DNA of 64,000 bases from Stichopus chloronotus (lineage: Eukaryota; Echinodermata; Holothuroidea; Aspidochirotida; Stichopodidae), in contig CM037849.1 of assembly GCA_021234535.1 (NCBI GenBank), positions 12,815,526 to 12,879,525 of the forward strand, written 5' to 3'. The translations under genes and the position numbers were made by a program. Positions 13,833 to 28,164 of this stretch are shown here, piece after piece (within the stretch, counting starts at the first letter, position 1; the number at the start of each line of letters is the position of its first letter). The notes under the pieces are model-generated. The model was not told the origin of the DNA. It made no database searches and saw only the letters and a program-made list of their open reading frames with translations.

Positions 13833-16800
13833 GATTTGAATGTGTAAATTTGGCTTCAAGTTCCTTTCAATGTAGGCTATTTAAGGTAAATCCATATTTA
13901 CCGCATGATTTTGGACATTTTTTTTAAGGAAAGGAAAAGGAAGATGTTGAAGAGTATGTACATGGATGTTCGCTTTAGTGTTAATTTGCCAAGAGACATA
14001 TTCAACGCGACTTTGTCCCCTTTTCTGTCGGAAACATTGGTATAACTAACCCTAACCATACCCCAACGACACCCCCGTTCCTCTTCCCCGTTGAGAGTCC
14101 CCACATACTACTATACCTCCTGTTCCTGAAGTACTGTTTCTTATCGTACATCTAGCGAGAGTCATTTCCCCCTTGTCACATAACACACTCATTTGTCGTG
14201 CTAAAAACTTCATGTTGCAAGTTTATACTTATGAAAAGTTCCAGCGGGCGTTATTAATAGATCATGTGGCCCTTGTGGAAGAGCCGTAAACCGTACACAG
14301 TAGATCTATGCTAATCAAGAAGAGAGGAGGATAAGAAGGGGGGGGGGGGGGCGTAGTGTCAACCTACATCACAGCTGACTAAACTAAAATCGCTGCCATG
14401 ATAAAATTCAACGTTTTTCGCCTGATTGTAATAAGTGAAATACTGATGTTGCGTAATGAAAAGCACAGTTTCAATTACCACCAAGTTCCGTGCCGAACGA
14501 TGACAATTTGACAAATCGAAAGTTTCGTGCAACTATATAGAATATAAACACATTTGAATTTGACGGGGACTGAGAAACTACTCTTGTTGTTTAGTTTGTG
14601 GCTTTACTCTACAGCATGGCGCTCTAGCCACGTCATAACAAAGGAGTATCTGAAACTGTTTACAATCTTTGTTATACCAGGTAGTCGCTCATTCCACGTT
14701 CATCTGTAGTTCACTTACTTTTCTTTTGATCTAATATAACCTTTTTTACGCGTTTTGTTCACCAGCGAACATCCCGTGCTCGTTTTCCTTTCCTTTTTTT
14801 CTTTCCCCTTAGAGGGTGTCAAAATCTGATCAGTTATAAATACGCACAGTGGCCAGAAAATCTTGTTAAGTTGGAAACGTCATCAACCGCTGAAACTTTT
14901 CCTCAGCTGTTTCCACAGTGAACAATAAACACTCGAGTTTCTCCTATGCTCATCGGCATAGCCAGTGCAAGCGCCAGTAATCCTTTTCAACGTCAAACTC
15001 TCATTGTGGTAGGATTTACCCTACTGTGCAAACAATTCTTCCACCCCCCCCCCCCCAATTTGTGCTGACAATTATTTAGCTCGACCTGATACCGGTCATC
15101 CATTTGTCAATTTCGGTTTTTTTTTCTTTTTCTTTGTTGTCTGGATGACATTCAGATTTGACTTACAATTAAAGTGGATAATCGATGTAATTGCAAACAA
15201 GATTATGTACGAAACTCAAAACTAAAAAAGGTGGTACACTTGCAAGGACTGAAACTTTCCACCGATCGGCAGGCCGATCAATACCTGAGAAGGATGGATA
15301 TATGTGTGGGGGGGGGGTGGGAGGGGGGTAGCTGATTTGTTGAACTATTGGAACAAGTAAAACAATTCTGCTTTGTTTTGTCTGTAAACCCGACGATGCG
15401 ACTTTTGTAACAGGTTTTCCATCATCACTCACAATTTCACATTTCATATCGGTGAGAGATTAACGTTAATAGATTAACGTAGTTTTCACGAATATGTCCA
15501 ACTCACGTCGTGACTGGAAGCAAGGTGGCTTCCCCCCCCCCCCCCACCGAACCATTTCACAACTTAACACATCCAGGACGTTCGGAGTCACAGTGCACGT
15601 GGTCCATGAACATGTGGCCCCAACGTACCAATTCTCATTCCCTCCTATGCCTATCAACGGATCCACCCTTTTTGTCCCTTTTCTACTGAAGATAAACTTA
15701 TGAGTGCGACGTCTCAACGTTAGCTGAGTGAAAAGATGCTGTGTCATACACTTTCATTTTATTTTAAAGTTGGTACCGGTATCTATTGCGAATGAAAAAA
15801 AAAAAAGAAGTGCCCATCACTTATACGCCTATTTTTTTTTTTTGTCGCTCTTATATGTTCAAAAAGAAGCATTCTCAAACAATACCCTTCGTTCTGTGAC
15901 AGGGGGGAACACACATACACACACACAAAAAAAACTTTACAAGTGGGTGCATCTGTCTATTATAATCCCTTATCCTTCAATCGATAACCTGTTATTTTGT
16001 TGTCAGGTGCTGGTATAGAAACTAATTAACATCTCACAGGAAATCTGATTGTGAATGAGAGGGCAGCAAAATAACGCTGTAAGAACAAAGAAACAGGGAA
16101 CTGGTTTTATCGAAGAGAATTACAGTGAACGGGAAGTCAGCAGCGGGGCTCCCTCTGACACAGTGACATGTGAATAACATTAAGTGGCATCCATTTATTT
16201 ATTTATTCATACACATACGTACACCAATGTCGTTTCGTATCTCTTAATTTTCAAATATTGTAGTTGTTTTTTTTTTGTTAGAATACATGACTTCTGCGAT
16301 TTATTGTTGAAGGGGAGCTATACATTGCTCGACACCTGTGCAAATACAACATGGCTGCCCAACATGTCTCTTTAGGCCTATACCTTAGCCTTAGAGGGTT
16401 ATTTACATCTCTTCCTAGAATATATGTCCTACAGATATATGCCACTTTAGGCTATTTACATGCCACTGTGTTGGCTTTTTCCCCCTGTTTATAGTGCTTC
16501 AGCCCTCGTATTTGCTTTTAGATCATTGACAACTTTTGTTTGATTCCGGAAATCATATTTGTATGGAATTCATTTCAGTAGCTGTTTTTTGTTCAGATAA
16601 AGTCATACCATGCTTGATACATACCCATAACATGCATACATACTATATACATACAGATATAGCATATGCTGCACTGTGTGTGGAGAAGAAGAAAAAAATG
16701 AATGGCATTTACATTGTAAGGCCCAGCATACAACTGTTGTTTCTGTTGAAACGTCAAATTCCTTGACTGTTTATTGTAATTCTTTCTAATTCAGTTGTAC

Positions 16801-19800
16801 GTCTAGCAAACCCTTATTGACTCGGTAAATATACTGTACAAGGGAAACTCACCGGTGTGCAGTTTCTTGCATTTATGTGTGTACCGTATATGTGTGTCTG
16901 CGTTTTATGAGTTTGTTTGGTATAATGCCAAGTGTGCAAAGTAATAAAACCCTCAGCTTTTCAAATGGCCATTCATTCTTTCAGAAGTTCAATAACGTGT
17001 CATCGTAGATGTATGCATGGAGCTAACACGCTCAAAGAAACGTTTCATGCATTTAAAAATCGTATCGTATCAATCTTGCGCTGAAAGAAAATATTCTGCA
17101 GATTTACAGAACGACAGAAACATAAAGAGATAGGTCTGGTTTAAATTTCTTTATTTTTTTTTCAAGTGCTGTAATTCTCAGAGAAATAGATAAACAAACT
17201 AAAAACAGTCTGTAGATACCTTGTGATTACTGCAGGGTATATGGCAACGCATATGATTTCATTTCTTTGCTTTAGAGCTGCTCTCTTCATTTTTGTTTTA
17301 TTCAACAAATACCCCCCCCCCCCCCACACACACACCAAATATCTACGCATGCGCGCACCGACCTATTTCTGTTTTGTATCATGCAAATCTGTTTCCCCTC
17401 ACTTGTTGATGTTATCCTACCACTGATACTTCGGTCTTAAATTTTTTTCACGAGGCACATCAGAACTACTGTACCTGATCTCTTTTATTATTATTATTAT
17501 TAGCTCGCTTCATTTTCCCTATTCAATTCGAAATGCTGATTTTGTTTCCCCCTCTGGTTTGTGTTTTATGTTATTTTGGACGAACAAGCATCTCTGAACT
17601 TGCCTTCGCCGGTTGGACATGCATTACTCATTGTTGAAGAATAGGAAGGACAAGTTGTTTTGTGGAATGACTCACGTGGTAGAGAGAACCGAAAATCTCG
17701 GACTAGTGAACAGCTACCACACCACCGTTGGCAGTTCTACTTCACACAAATTCGATAAAATCGTAACACAATAAAAAGTTAAAAAAATAAAAGAATATGA
17801 AAATGAATATACAAATAAAAAGGAAATATGTTTATATATTCCCTTGTGTGTGTGTGTGTGTGTGTGTATGTGCGTGTTGACTTTTAACACGTTCATTTCG
17901 AGTTTTCTCTCCCTTTTTCAATCCAGTTAGAGAAAACTGGCTGATTTTGTTATTTTCTGTCCCAGCTCGCGAGTGACTAAATGTCAACCACACCCAAATG
18001 ATTAATAAAAAATAATGGAAAAAAAGTATTGTGTGGAGTGTCAGAAACCATTGTTGAAATATCAGGGTTCCGGGATCATGGTTGATTATATAGCCGAGGC
18101 AAATAACAAGACGTAGACATGAGTATTTAATACTTGTATTGTAATAATGTTTAGGTTAGTGATGCGCGTGTGGCCAGCATGACTCAGATCAGAAGCCTAT
18201 AGTGAAACGAAGAAGTGTGAAAGGGACGCCTTTAGTAGCCTATCACGATCAACGTAAAGAAAAAACAGAAGCCGTGATGTTTTATTTTGTGTGTGTGTGT
18301 GATTGTTAAAATCGCCGCCGTCAGTGAACTACTGTAGTGTCACAGATAGGTGGAGATGTAATGAAATGACTAATCAACTCATTGTTCAATTGATTAGAAT
18401 GTTTGGCCGTCTGACAAACTCATCAGTTTTGAGTCATCCGGTTTCTGGCGTGTATGAGTAACCTGAACAGAGGACGTCACACTTTTGGAGTGGAAAATAC
18501 TCCAGCGTGGCAAACTAACAACGTGTGTCTAAAATAACCACGGATAGGCCCACATACTTTCTACAGTCTGACCTACCATACCAAAATGTGTGTGGCTTAA
18601 ACGACCGGTCACCGTACCAAACTAGGCTTGAATTGGTTGTAATTAACTTTACACGAAATTTAGTTGGTCATTTTTTTTATTTTTTTTTAAGTTCTGACTG
18701 TCATATTTCATCGCATGGGTTATGAGTTTTGATATTATTCCAAGTAACCAACGTTTATGTAGTTGTAGTCTGTATAGAATAGCTACTTGTGTAATGACAA
18801 AAGTCATGCGGTCAGTCACGAGTACAATGTAAAATTTATGAAACACCTTAAGTTGCATAAAAACGCAAAAAAATGTATATAAAATAACAGCAAATACATC
18901 ATGACAAAAAAGACATAAATAAATGAAGTCACGTGGTCGATATATCTCTCCTGTAGTACCCTTCTATTTTTTTTTAAATTGTAGCTGCCAGCTTAATAAC
19001 TCAACCCAGTGGCTATAGCTACCGATGTGGAATTAGAAGGCTTTTTACTTCGAAGGCCGAACGCTTGCGTTGCGGACGGTGATAAGAAAAAAAAATAAAA
19101 AATACATGCAAAGTCATACATAGCTAGCAAAGGCGTCTGAGATAAGGCGTGCGTATTGCTTCACAAACATTACTGCGTTCCAATAAATGGTAATTACACA
19201 TACCCGCACACTTACTCGCTTGTCAAATCACTCACAGACCCACAGACACACACACACAAGCAAAGAAAAGAGGCAAAGTGGAAAATGAAAAAAAAAAAAA
19301 AAAATGAACGCGGACTAGAAATTTCCATGCCCGCATATTGACTACTGTCTTGCCTGCAGCCAGTGCTATGTCATTCTTAATCACACTGCGAGGCGACACC
19401 ACAGAGATAATTAAAGCAAAAAGAGAACAAAAAAAAAATGGATAGAAAGAGCCTGAGAGGGAGAGAGAGACTGCTCATAAACGCAAAAACGAGAAAATGG
19501 AAATCACGGAACTCAATACGCATTTAGCCTTTCTCGTTTGCAGCTCAAACAGAGAACCGGATAGTGGATGTTTATAGGTGATACCGAAACTTGTATTTAT
19601 TTGACGTCCACGGTAACTTTTTTTGTTGTTGTTGATATTACCCTTTTTGAGACTTTCAATTTCTGTGAAACTTTAATCCTGAGAAAATATTCTCTGGACG
19701 ATTGTATACCGACTATTGTAACTTGCAAGTGAGCACGATATATGTTATATCAAAGGTGGATAGTTCTTGTGACTATTAAACGAGACGGAATTGCTGGCCT

Positions 19801-20531
19801 AACATGTTGTCTGCGAGTGAAACATAATTTCGTTCCCCACGTACCCTCCTTGAACATGAACAGGAGTCACTGGTCTCGCTAAAGGTCTAGTGATTCGATG
19901 ATGAAATAAATTCCAGGAGCTATACTTTTAATTTTTTTTTTCAAGTCAGAACTTAATCGAACTCTATTTATACAGTATCATACAGTGGTACCTCTGTGTC
20001 ATAGTTGAAATCATGGTAACTGACCCTCCACAAGTTGCACGCGGTCAGGCATGACCAAACTGAATTAAGACCACCACGTATTTTCCTCTATATAGATTCT
20101 CCCACTGATGCAAAGGAAACACCCAACCTTAAAAGGAAAAAAAAAAAAGAAAGAAAAGAAATTTGCAAAAGTACCACGCCCGTAATAAAGAATAATAAAG
20201 AGAGGTTCCTCCCATTCCTTTTGTAATTGCGGTATGAATCAGCTCTGCATTAAAATGGGAACAAAAGGAAGACTCCGACTCACCCAACACATGCAGGTTG
20301 TTGCTGATAATACTAACCACACTCCTCCCTTGTCATTATGTATTAGCTCCCTGGCTGTCCTTTGTTCATGTACAGTGAGCGTTGCTGTTCCACCCCCCCC
20401 CCCCCCTCTTAAAAACAGAAAAACATGAAATTTAATTTCCTCGATTTAATCGAATGGAGGTCACAAATAATCTGTTTTGTCTATGATCCACCTCGCAAAG
20501 AACGCTAATGCGGGTAATAATGTGTTTTCAG
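13833..20531. other. no recognised gene
   Basis: AT-rich DNA with poly(G)/(C) runs at 14338, 15042, 15308, 15532 and 17311 and short CA/GT tracts. Only weak acceptor-plus-short-frame combinations (such as 16281-16375 +) were seen. Confidence 0.5.
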
Positions 20532-20699
20532 CCCGTGCGGGCCTTAATTCCGGCTGTCAATATTGAGTGGTTCGTCCCCCTAACGTTATCTATTCCTGCA
20601 GTCTATCTCGGGGAGACTTCCGGTAGTCCATCATTGCCTGTCACTAGTTCCATGACCTTTGTAGCTGTGACAAGCATTTATGATAATACAAAAGAATAG
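20532..20699 (+). other. candidate terminal coding exon, phase 0
   Basis: Follows the acceptor TGTGTTTTCAG at 20531 and is open for 55 codons to TAG (landmarks: ALIPAVNIEWFVPLTLSIP, SLPVTSSMTFVAVTSIYDN). Length is a multiple of three. No poly(A) hexamer close by. Family unknown. Confidence 0.25.
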
Positions 20700-21296
20700 G
20701 CTCATAGCTACTATTCTTTGTCGTTCATTTTCTTTTTCTTTATTTTTCGTCGTCCGCTTTGGATGAAACAGAAATTAAAAATAGAATAGTAAATAGACAT
20801 CCGTTAATCCACACGAAAAAAAAAAAATCTTCTCTTGTACTGTAGCTCAACAATCGGTAGGCAAGTACGTATGGGAGGGATTATATCGTTTAAGTCGTTC
20901 TCTATTATTGGCGTTTACCGTTGTATATGCATTGTGTAGACCGTTGTGCACAACAAAGTCCGTCTACTGTGCATTCCGAGTGTCACCCGTACTTACGTAC
21001 GTGACACACAATACCTAGATAGGCCATTCACGCGCTTTCAGTACGTGATGACTCCTTTTTTTCATCTCATGTTTACACCAAGTCGGACTTTCTTTTTCGG
21101 TCTATGATCGTTGAGCATAAAGGCTACAAAATACCTACACAATCTTGAAAAAAAACCTCATAAAACAGAAAAAAATAGAAAATGATAAAAATAGAAACCT
21201 TCAAAGCCAAAATATGAATAAAAGATAAAACATATTGGAGTTGCATAGCAATCAAACCAAAATGTGTAGACCGGAGAGACGTTTAGCAATAACCAA

Positions 21297-21376
21297 TCAA
21301 CATCAACATCATCATCATCATCATCATCATCATCAACAACATCATCATCATCATCATCGTCGTTGTCGTCATCATC
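21297..21376. repeat. (ATC)n trinucleotide repeat
   Basis: ATC/AAC/GTC trinucleotides over about 80 bp. The minus-strand reading is an Asp run, which produces a spurious acidic open frame there. Confidence 0.9.
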
Positions 21377-21977
21377 TTTTCTCACAGCTTCTCATTTGAT
21401 TCCTATTTTCCTCTTATTTTACAGCGGGTGTACTCTTCCTCTGACTTACATGTCTTTACACGCACGCTGCACACCCACGTACACACACTACTTTGTAGGT
21501 CACAGGGTACATCACATGTGGTGTAGCTGGGCAGATCAAAAAACCGGCTGGAATTCACACCCCTGGCAGGACAGTTGCGTTTGATGTATTGCAGTCAACG
21601 CAAAAACTAACCGTTGAGACAATAAGAATCATTTTGCAGAGAGAAAATGTAAACTTCATCACATGTCGTCGCGCAAGGCTGTTCGGGTTTCGTTTTTCTT
21701 TTCTTCTTTTTTTTCTTCTTGAAGGCAGACAGCCGTTTAAAAAAAAGTCTCCCGACAGGATACTGGCTATAATAATAGTTATATTCTTACATTGAACTTG
21801 AACTGTACCTGTCAGTGAATTCATATGGGGGCAAAGCGTTTCTCCATCTGCACCAATTAGGTGAATGAGAACTCGCCCAGTGATAACCGTTTTCCGGCGA
21901 AAGGAAGCTTAAGTGCTATTTCAAACTGTCAAACCCTAACAGTCAACTTAAGACGATCTATTTCAAAACAAAATAAA

Positions 21978-22003
21978 ACACACACACACACACACACACA
22001 CAC
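21978..22003. repeat. (CA)n microsatellite
   Basis: About 13 CA units. Other short CA/GT tracts occur at 15909-15927, 17846-17868, 18290-18302 and 45763-45786. Confidence 0.9.
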
Positions 22004-24652
22004 TTTGGGCAAACAGGAAATCTCTAATTCCCTTTCAAAATTTGATATTTAATTCAATTTATTAATATCCCTAAACAGGTGCAGAAGGTAAACTTTTCTT
22101 TTGTCTTAATGTTTTCGTTATCTCCTTTTCTCCCTGCCTTATCTTAGGCCATCCAGAAATAAAAAAAAAACCTGTGAAGAATTTAAAAAAAAAAAGATCT
22201 TGAGTTATTTTTTTTTTTTTTGTGGTTTAACAAGTCAGAAATCTGTATAACCAACTTGCGCCTGACGAGAATATCCTACATGCATTGTGTTCACGTTCCT
22301 AACAGAGATGACAAAATGTCGGGAGGGAAAAGGAAGAAAGGTCAAAGTTATTCAATTAAAAAGGTTAATACAACCAGATTACATTGGAATGACCTTCTAT
22401 ATAGGTATGTATATATATATATTTATATATGTACTCAGTCTCGAGTCTATGCTGAGAAACCCAGACAAGCAATAGCTGTTAAAGTATTTGAACATGATCA
22501 CAATTATATAACCTCACGCAACAGACGGTCTTTATTATTCATTCGAATGCGGTTTTGGAATGAAAGGTTTGGGGAAGGGGAAGAAAGAGGGGGGTCGACA
22601 ACATAATGTTTTTCAAAGAATTGGAAGTTTCAGAGAGGGATGACTCCGGAATTTGTACGACGAACAAAGGAGTATAGGCTAACTGTGTGTGTGTGTGGGG
22701 GGGGGGGGAGGTAGCACAACGTATAATTAGGTATCTGCAGCACCCCTTCCACCCCCCCCCCCCACCCCGCACCTCCGGTCTTGCATGGATGCAAGTGTGG
22801 CATATTTCGATGAGATGAGAAGTTCTGTAGGTATGTATACTAAATTCACGGGGCACAGAATTTTCGTCTCAATGGAAAAATTCACGTGTGACCACCAAGA
22901 GGTGGACTTGCTAACTCCAGCTTGGAGATGTTATGTTGAAGGACTAATATAGTTAGCGAGGAGAGTATACAGTTCCATCATTTACACAGCCTTAACATTC
23001 TAAATTGATGTGTTGCAGATCTACCACTCCAACTCCCCAATATTATATAAGGAGGCGGGTGACGGGGGGGGGGTCAGCTTTGCTTCAACGACGAGGTCTG
23101 TTATTAAGACGTGGTATTTCAATTGTCAGTACAGTTTTTTTTTTTTGGCTAGATTGGCCTCATAAATAATATTTGATTAACATCTGAGGATCCCCCGCTC
23201 CCCCCCCCCCCCTGTTTTATATTTGTTTGCCGACGTTGAACCCATTCCATGAGAGACAAACCACTGACGTAAGTTCGTCGCGGGGTTATATCGTAAGTAT
23301 GGGCAAGTGCAATTATTCTGTTTGCGCTGGAAGCCAGGGCAAACCTCTATACGTTATAGGTTGTTTCCGTCCTTACAAAATTTACCCTCAACAAGGTATA
23401 CAATGAGACAAAAGTTCACGACCCTTTCTTTATACCAGACACGCACGTAAAACAAGGTGGCATTCAACTTGTGACAACTGGATGCAACTGGATACTGACT
23501 ACGCTACACGGTAGTCCTTCGTGCGTAGCATGCGTAGGCAATATATGGCGGCCATGTTTGTACCGTAGGCTATTACGCGATTAGCGATCCAACAGCTACG
23601 CTCTAATGGAACATGCAAAATAGCAGAAATTGTCAACGAAGTTTAGTACTATCTCACCCCCATTACTGTGCACGCATATAGGCTGTTCACACAGTGTGAC
23701 AATATGTGTGACAATATGTGGTATAGACTCACCATGCAGTGGCGGGTTCGGGGGGTACCCTCTATGGCCCCTCAAAAAATAGAATGTAGAAAAGCGTGAA
23801 CGAGAAGGGGAAAAGACGGAAGAATATAGTGTGATTATGAGGTCAAACAGGTGCATTCATTCACTTCTCATAGTTACGCTCAAAAGGAAGGGGTACAGTC
23901 CATCCTCTAGTCTAAGGCCTGTCCCCCTCCCAACCCCCAGGGTGGCGATCCAGCGACTATGACAATTTTCTGGGTACACCACTGTTAACGATGGATATCG
24001 AACACAAAGAAAATAAGAAAATACCTTCTTATAACGGCCGACGATTTTTACTTGAAAAAAAAATGGTGTGATAAGTTACTAACACTGACACCCAGAGTAA
24101 AAAACAAAACACCCAATAAACTCCCTCCCCCCTCCCTCCATCTAAAAAGAAAAGAAAAAAAACTTAACTCCCGAAACTGGCAATTAAACTCTCAGCGATT
24201 TGTCAGCATCGCTCTCGTAGGGAAGCAAACCAGGGTAAGATTAGGGGAGAAAAAAAAAACCCAGTCAGTCAATTCGAAACTAATTGATACAATCGCGATA
24301 GTCTAAAATCTTAATCGCTGAACTTTAAAGACCAGATGGTGAAGCGGTCCAGGGTTAAAAGTTGAATCATTTTAAAGTGAGTTCTGACAAATTTTCCGAA
24401 GTATTGAACCTGATGTGATTAACTCTCCAGACATGCGTAAGGATTGACTGCCACTAAACGGGTTTTAATATGTCGGTTTGTGAAAGATTTGCCCCCCGTG
24501 GGACTTTAGTTTTCTTCTTTTATTTTCTTCCTTCTTTTTCTTTTCTTGTTTTCCTTTATGACTTTCTTTTTTTTTCTCTCTTTTTTTTGGACATTTTGTT
24601 GCAAGTCAAGACAATCCAACCATCAGACGGCTGTCGTTTTGACCTTATTTAG

Positions 24653-24932
24653 ACAGATTAATCGTCTTTGTAATATAGAGGGTAAGGTCCCCGACACATG
24701 CAAAGCGGAATGTGTGTCAAACTTTCAAGAGGTGAATGCCCATCCAGACATAACGAATGTCTCGTCGTTGGAGGTGGTGATTGGCTGTCGGGGGTATATG
24801 TCAGATTCCACAAGTATAATTCACTTCGAATGGGATCTCAGGTCTCGTTATGTTGCTTTCAGTGATAGCCGAGGATCAGTTGTGTTACCCCACTGGTACC
24901 TCAGAGCAGTGAAGCACTGGTGCCAGGAGTGA
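24653..24932 (+). other. candidate terminal coding exon, unknown protein
   Basis: Open for 92 codons after an acceptor CCTTATTTAG at 24643-24652, with a mixed, Cys- and Trp-containing peptide (for example DTCKAECVSNFQEV, HWYLRAVKHWCQE). TGA at 24930-24932. AATAAA at 25042-25047 is followed by a GT-rich stretch (25060-25070), a good poly(A) site arrangement. No family recognised. The frame stays open further upstream only through a poly(T) stretch. Confidence 0.33.
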
Positions 24933-25003
24933 AAGGTTGCACATGGTGTCAGCAGTGAAACGCTGGTGTCAACAGTGAAACTCTGGTGTCATCATTATTA
25001 GTC
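24888..25003. repeat. imperfect 22-bp tandem repeat
   Basis: Four degenerate units built on AGCAGTGAAACGCTGGTGTC. The first unit overlaps the end of the open frame that stops at 24932. Confidence 0.7.
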
Positions 25004-25047
25004 TCCTCTGTTTTACTGTATGGTGGTCTTTCTTAATGATAAATAAA

Positions 25048-27526
<2,479 letters not shown>

Positions 27527-27619
27527 ATTGCAATCATAACATACATAACATGCATAAACATACATGCATACATACATACATACATACATGAATTGAACGA
27601 TATAGATCTGCATATGCAT

Positions 27620-27830
27620 GAACGCGTGAAATATTACAATATTACGGCGCTAATGGAAGATAGCGGGCGGCAGTTTCGATCGAGGTGGCGAAGTACGCCG
27701 ACGGCCAGCTGTTGCCTCAGCCGATGGGAAACTTGCTTAGCATATTGCAACAGGTGTCACGGTGTGCATTATGTACAATCTGAATTGCCTCTTCACACTG
27801 CTGTTAGGTAATGGGCTTTGTTTACAATAC
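27620..27830 (+). other. GC-richer block upstream of TGIF, possible 5' exon
   Basis: A block (about 27640-27760) with several CpGs stands out between the (TA)n tract and the TGIF intron. It contains an ATG at 27653 and two possible donors, CAACAG/GTGTCA at 27753 and TTAG/GTAATG at 27807. Joining either to the exon at 28154 in the frame of that ATG gives an immediate stop, so if it is an exon it is probably untranslated. It could equally be a promoter-proximal region. Confidence 0.25.
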
Positions 27831-28125
27831 TAATTACAACGCGTGTGTGTATACTGTCAACATCCCCCATCGTCAGATCTGCGTTTGCTGTGAATCTGTC
27901 TCGGCTTCACTGACTTGGGCCGGATAACAGGACTAACAAAAGCTCTGACAGATACCTCCTCGTGTCTGGCTTTCCTCGCCTGAAGTGCAAAGTTCGAAAA
28001 AAAAAAAATATGAGACCATGCAAATATCTATCATATCTTTGAGTGCATGTACGATAAGCGCAATGTTGGCATTCGATATATGTATATTAGTATATCGTTT
28101 TTATAGTGACGTTGCTGTTATCATA

Positions 28126-28164
28126 TTTTTTCTTTCCTTTCCTTATCTTTCAGATAACAACGAG
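28126..28164 (+). promoter_or_regulatory. 3' splice site and start of the TGIF coding exon
   Basis: A pyrimidine-rich tract (about 28126-28150) ends in CAG at 28151-28153, a textbook acceptor. The exon begins at 28154 with ATAACAACGAG just before the ATG at 28165. This implies at least one 5' exon, coding or untranslated, upstream of 28.1 kb. Confidence 0.7.

Larger units (their letters stand above)
20700..24652. other. no recognised gene
   Basis: Contains the (ATC)n and (CA)n tracts, poly(G)/(C) at 22697, 22752, 23063 and 23199, and a strong acceptor at 21425 followed by a Trp-rich frame to 21584 that is too weak to call. Confidence 0.5.

Noticed and set aside
14044..14062. Telomere-like CTAACCCTAACC
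   Set aside because: Fewer than three units, and no array around it.
21158..21385. Acidic Asp-run frame on the minus strand
   Set aside because: It is the (ATC)n repeat read as GAT codons.
27985..28164. Upstream 60-codon extension of the TGIF frame
   Set aside because: It is AT-rich and hydrophobic, runs through the polypyrimidine tract and crosses a clear splice acceptor at 28153. It is intron read-through.
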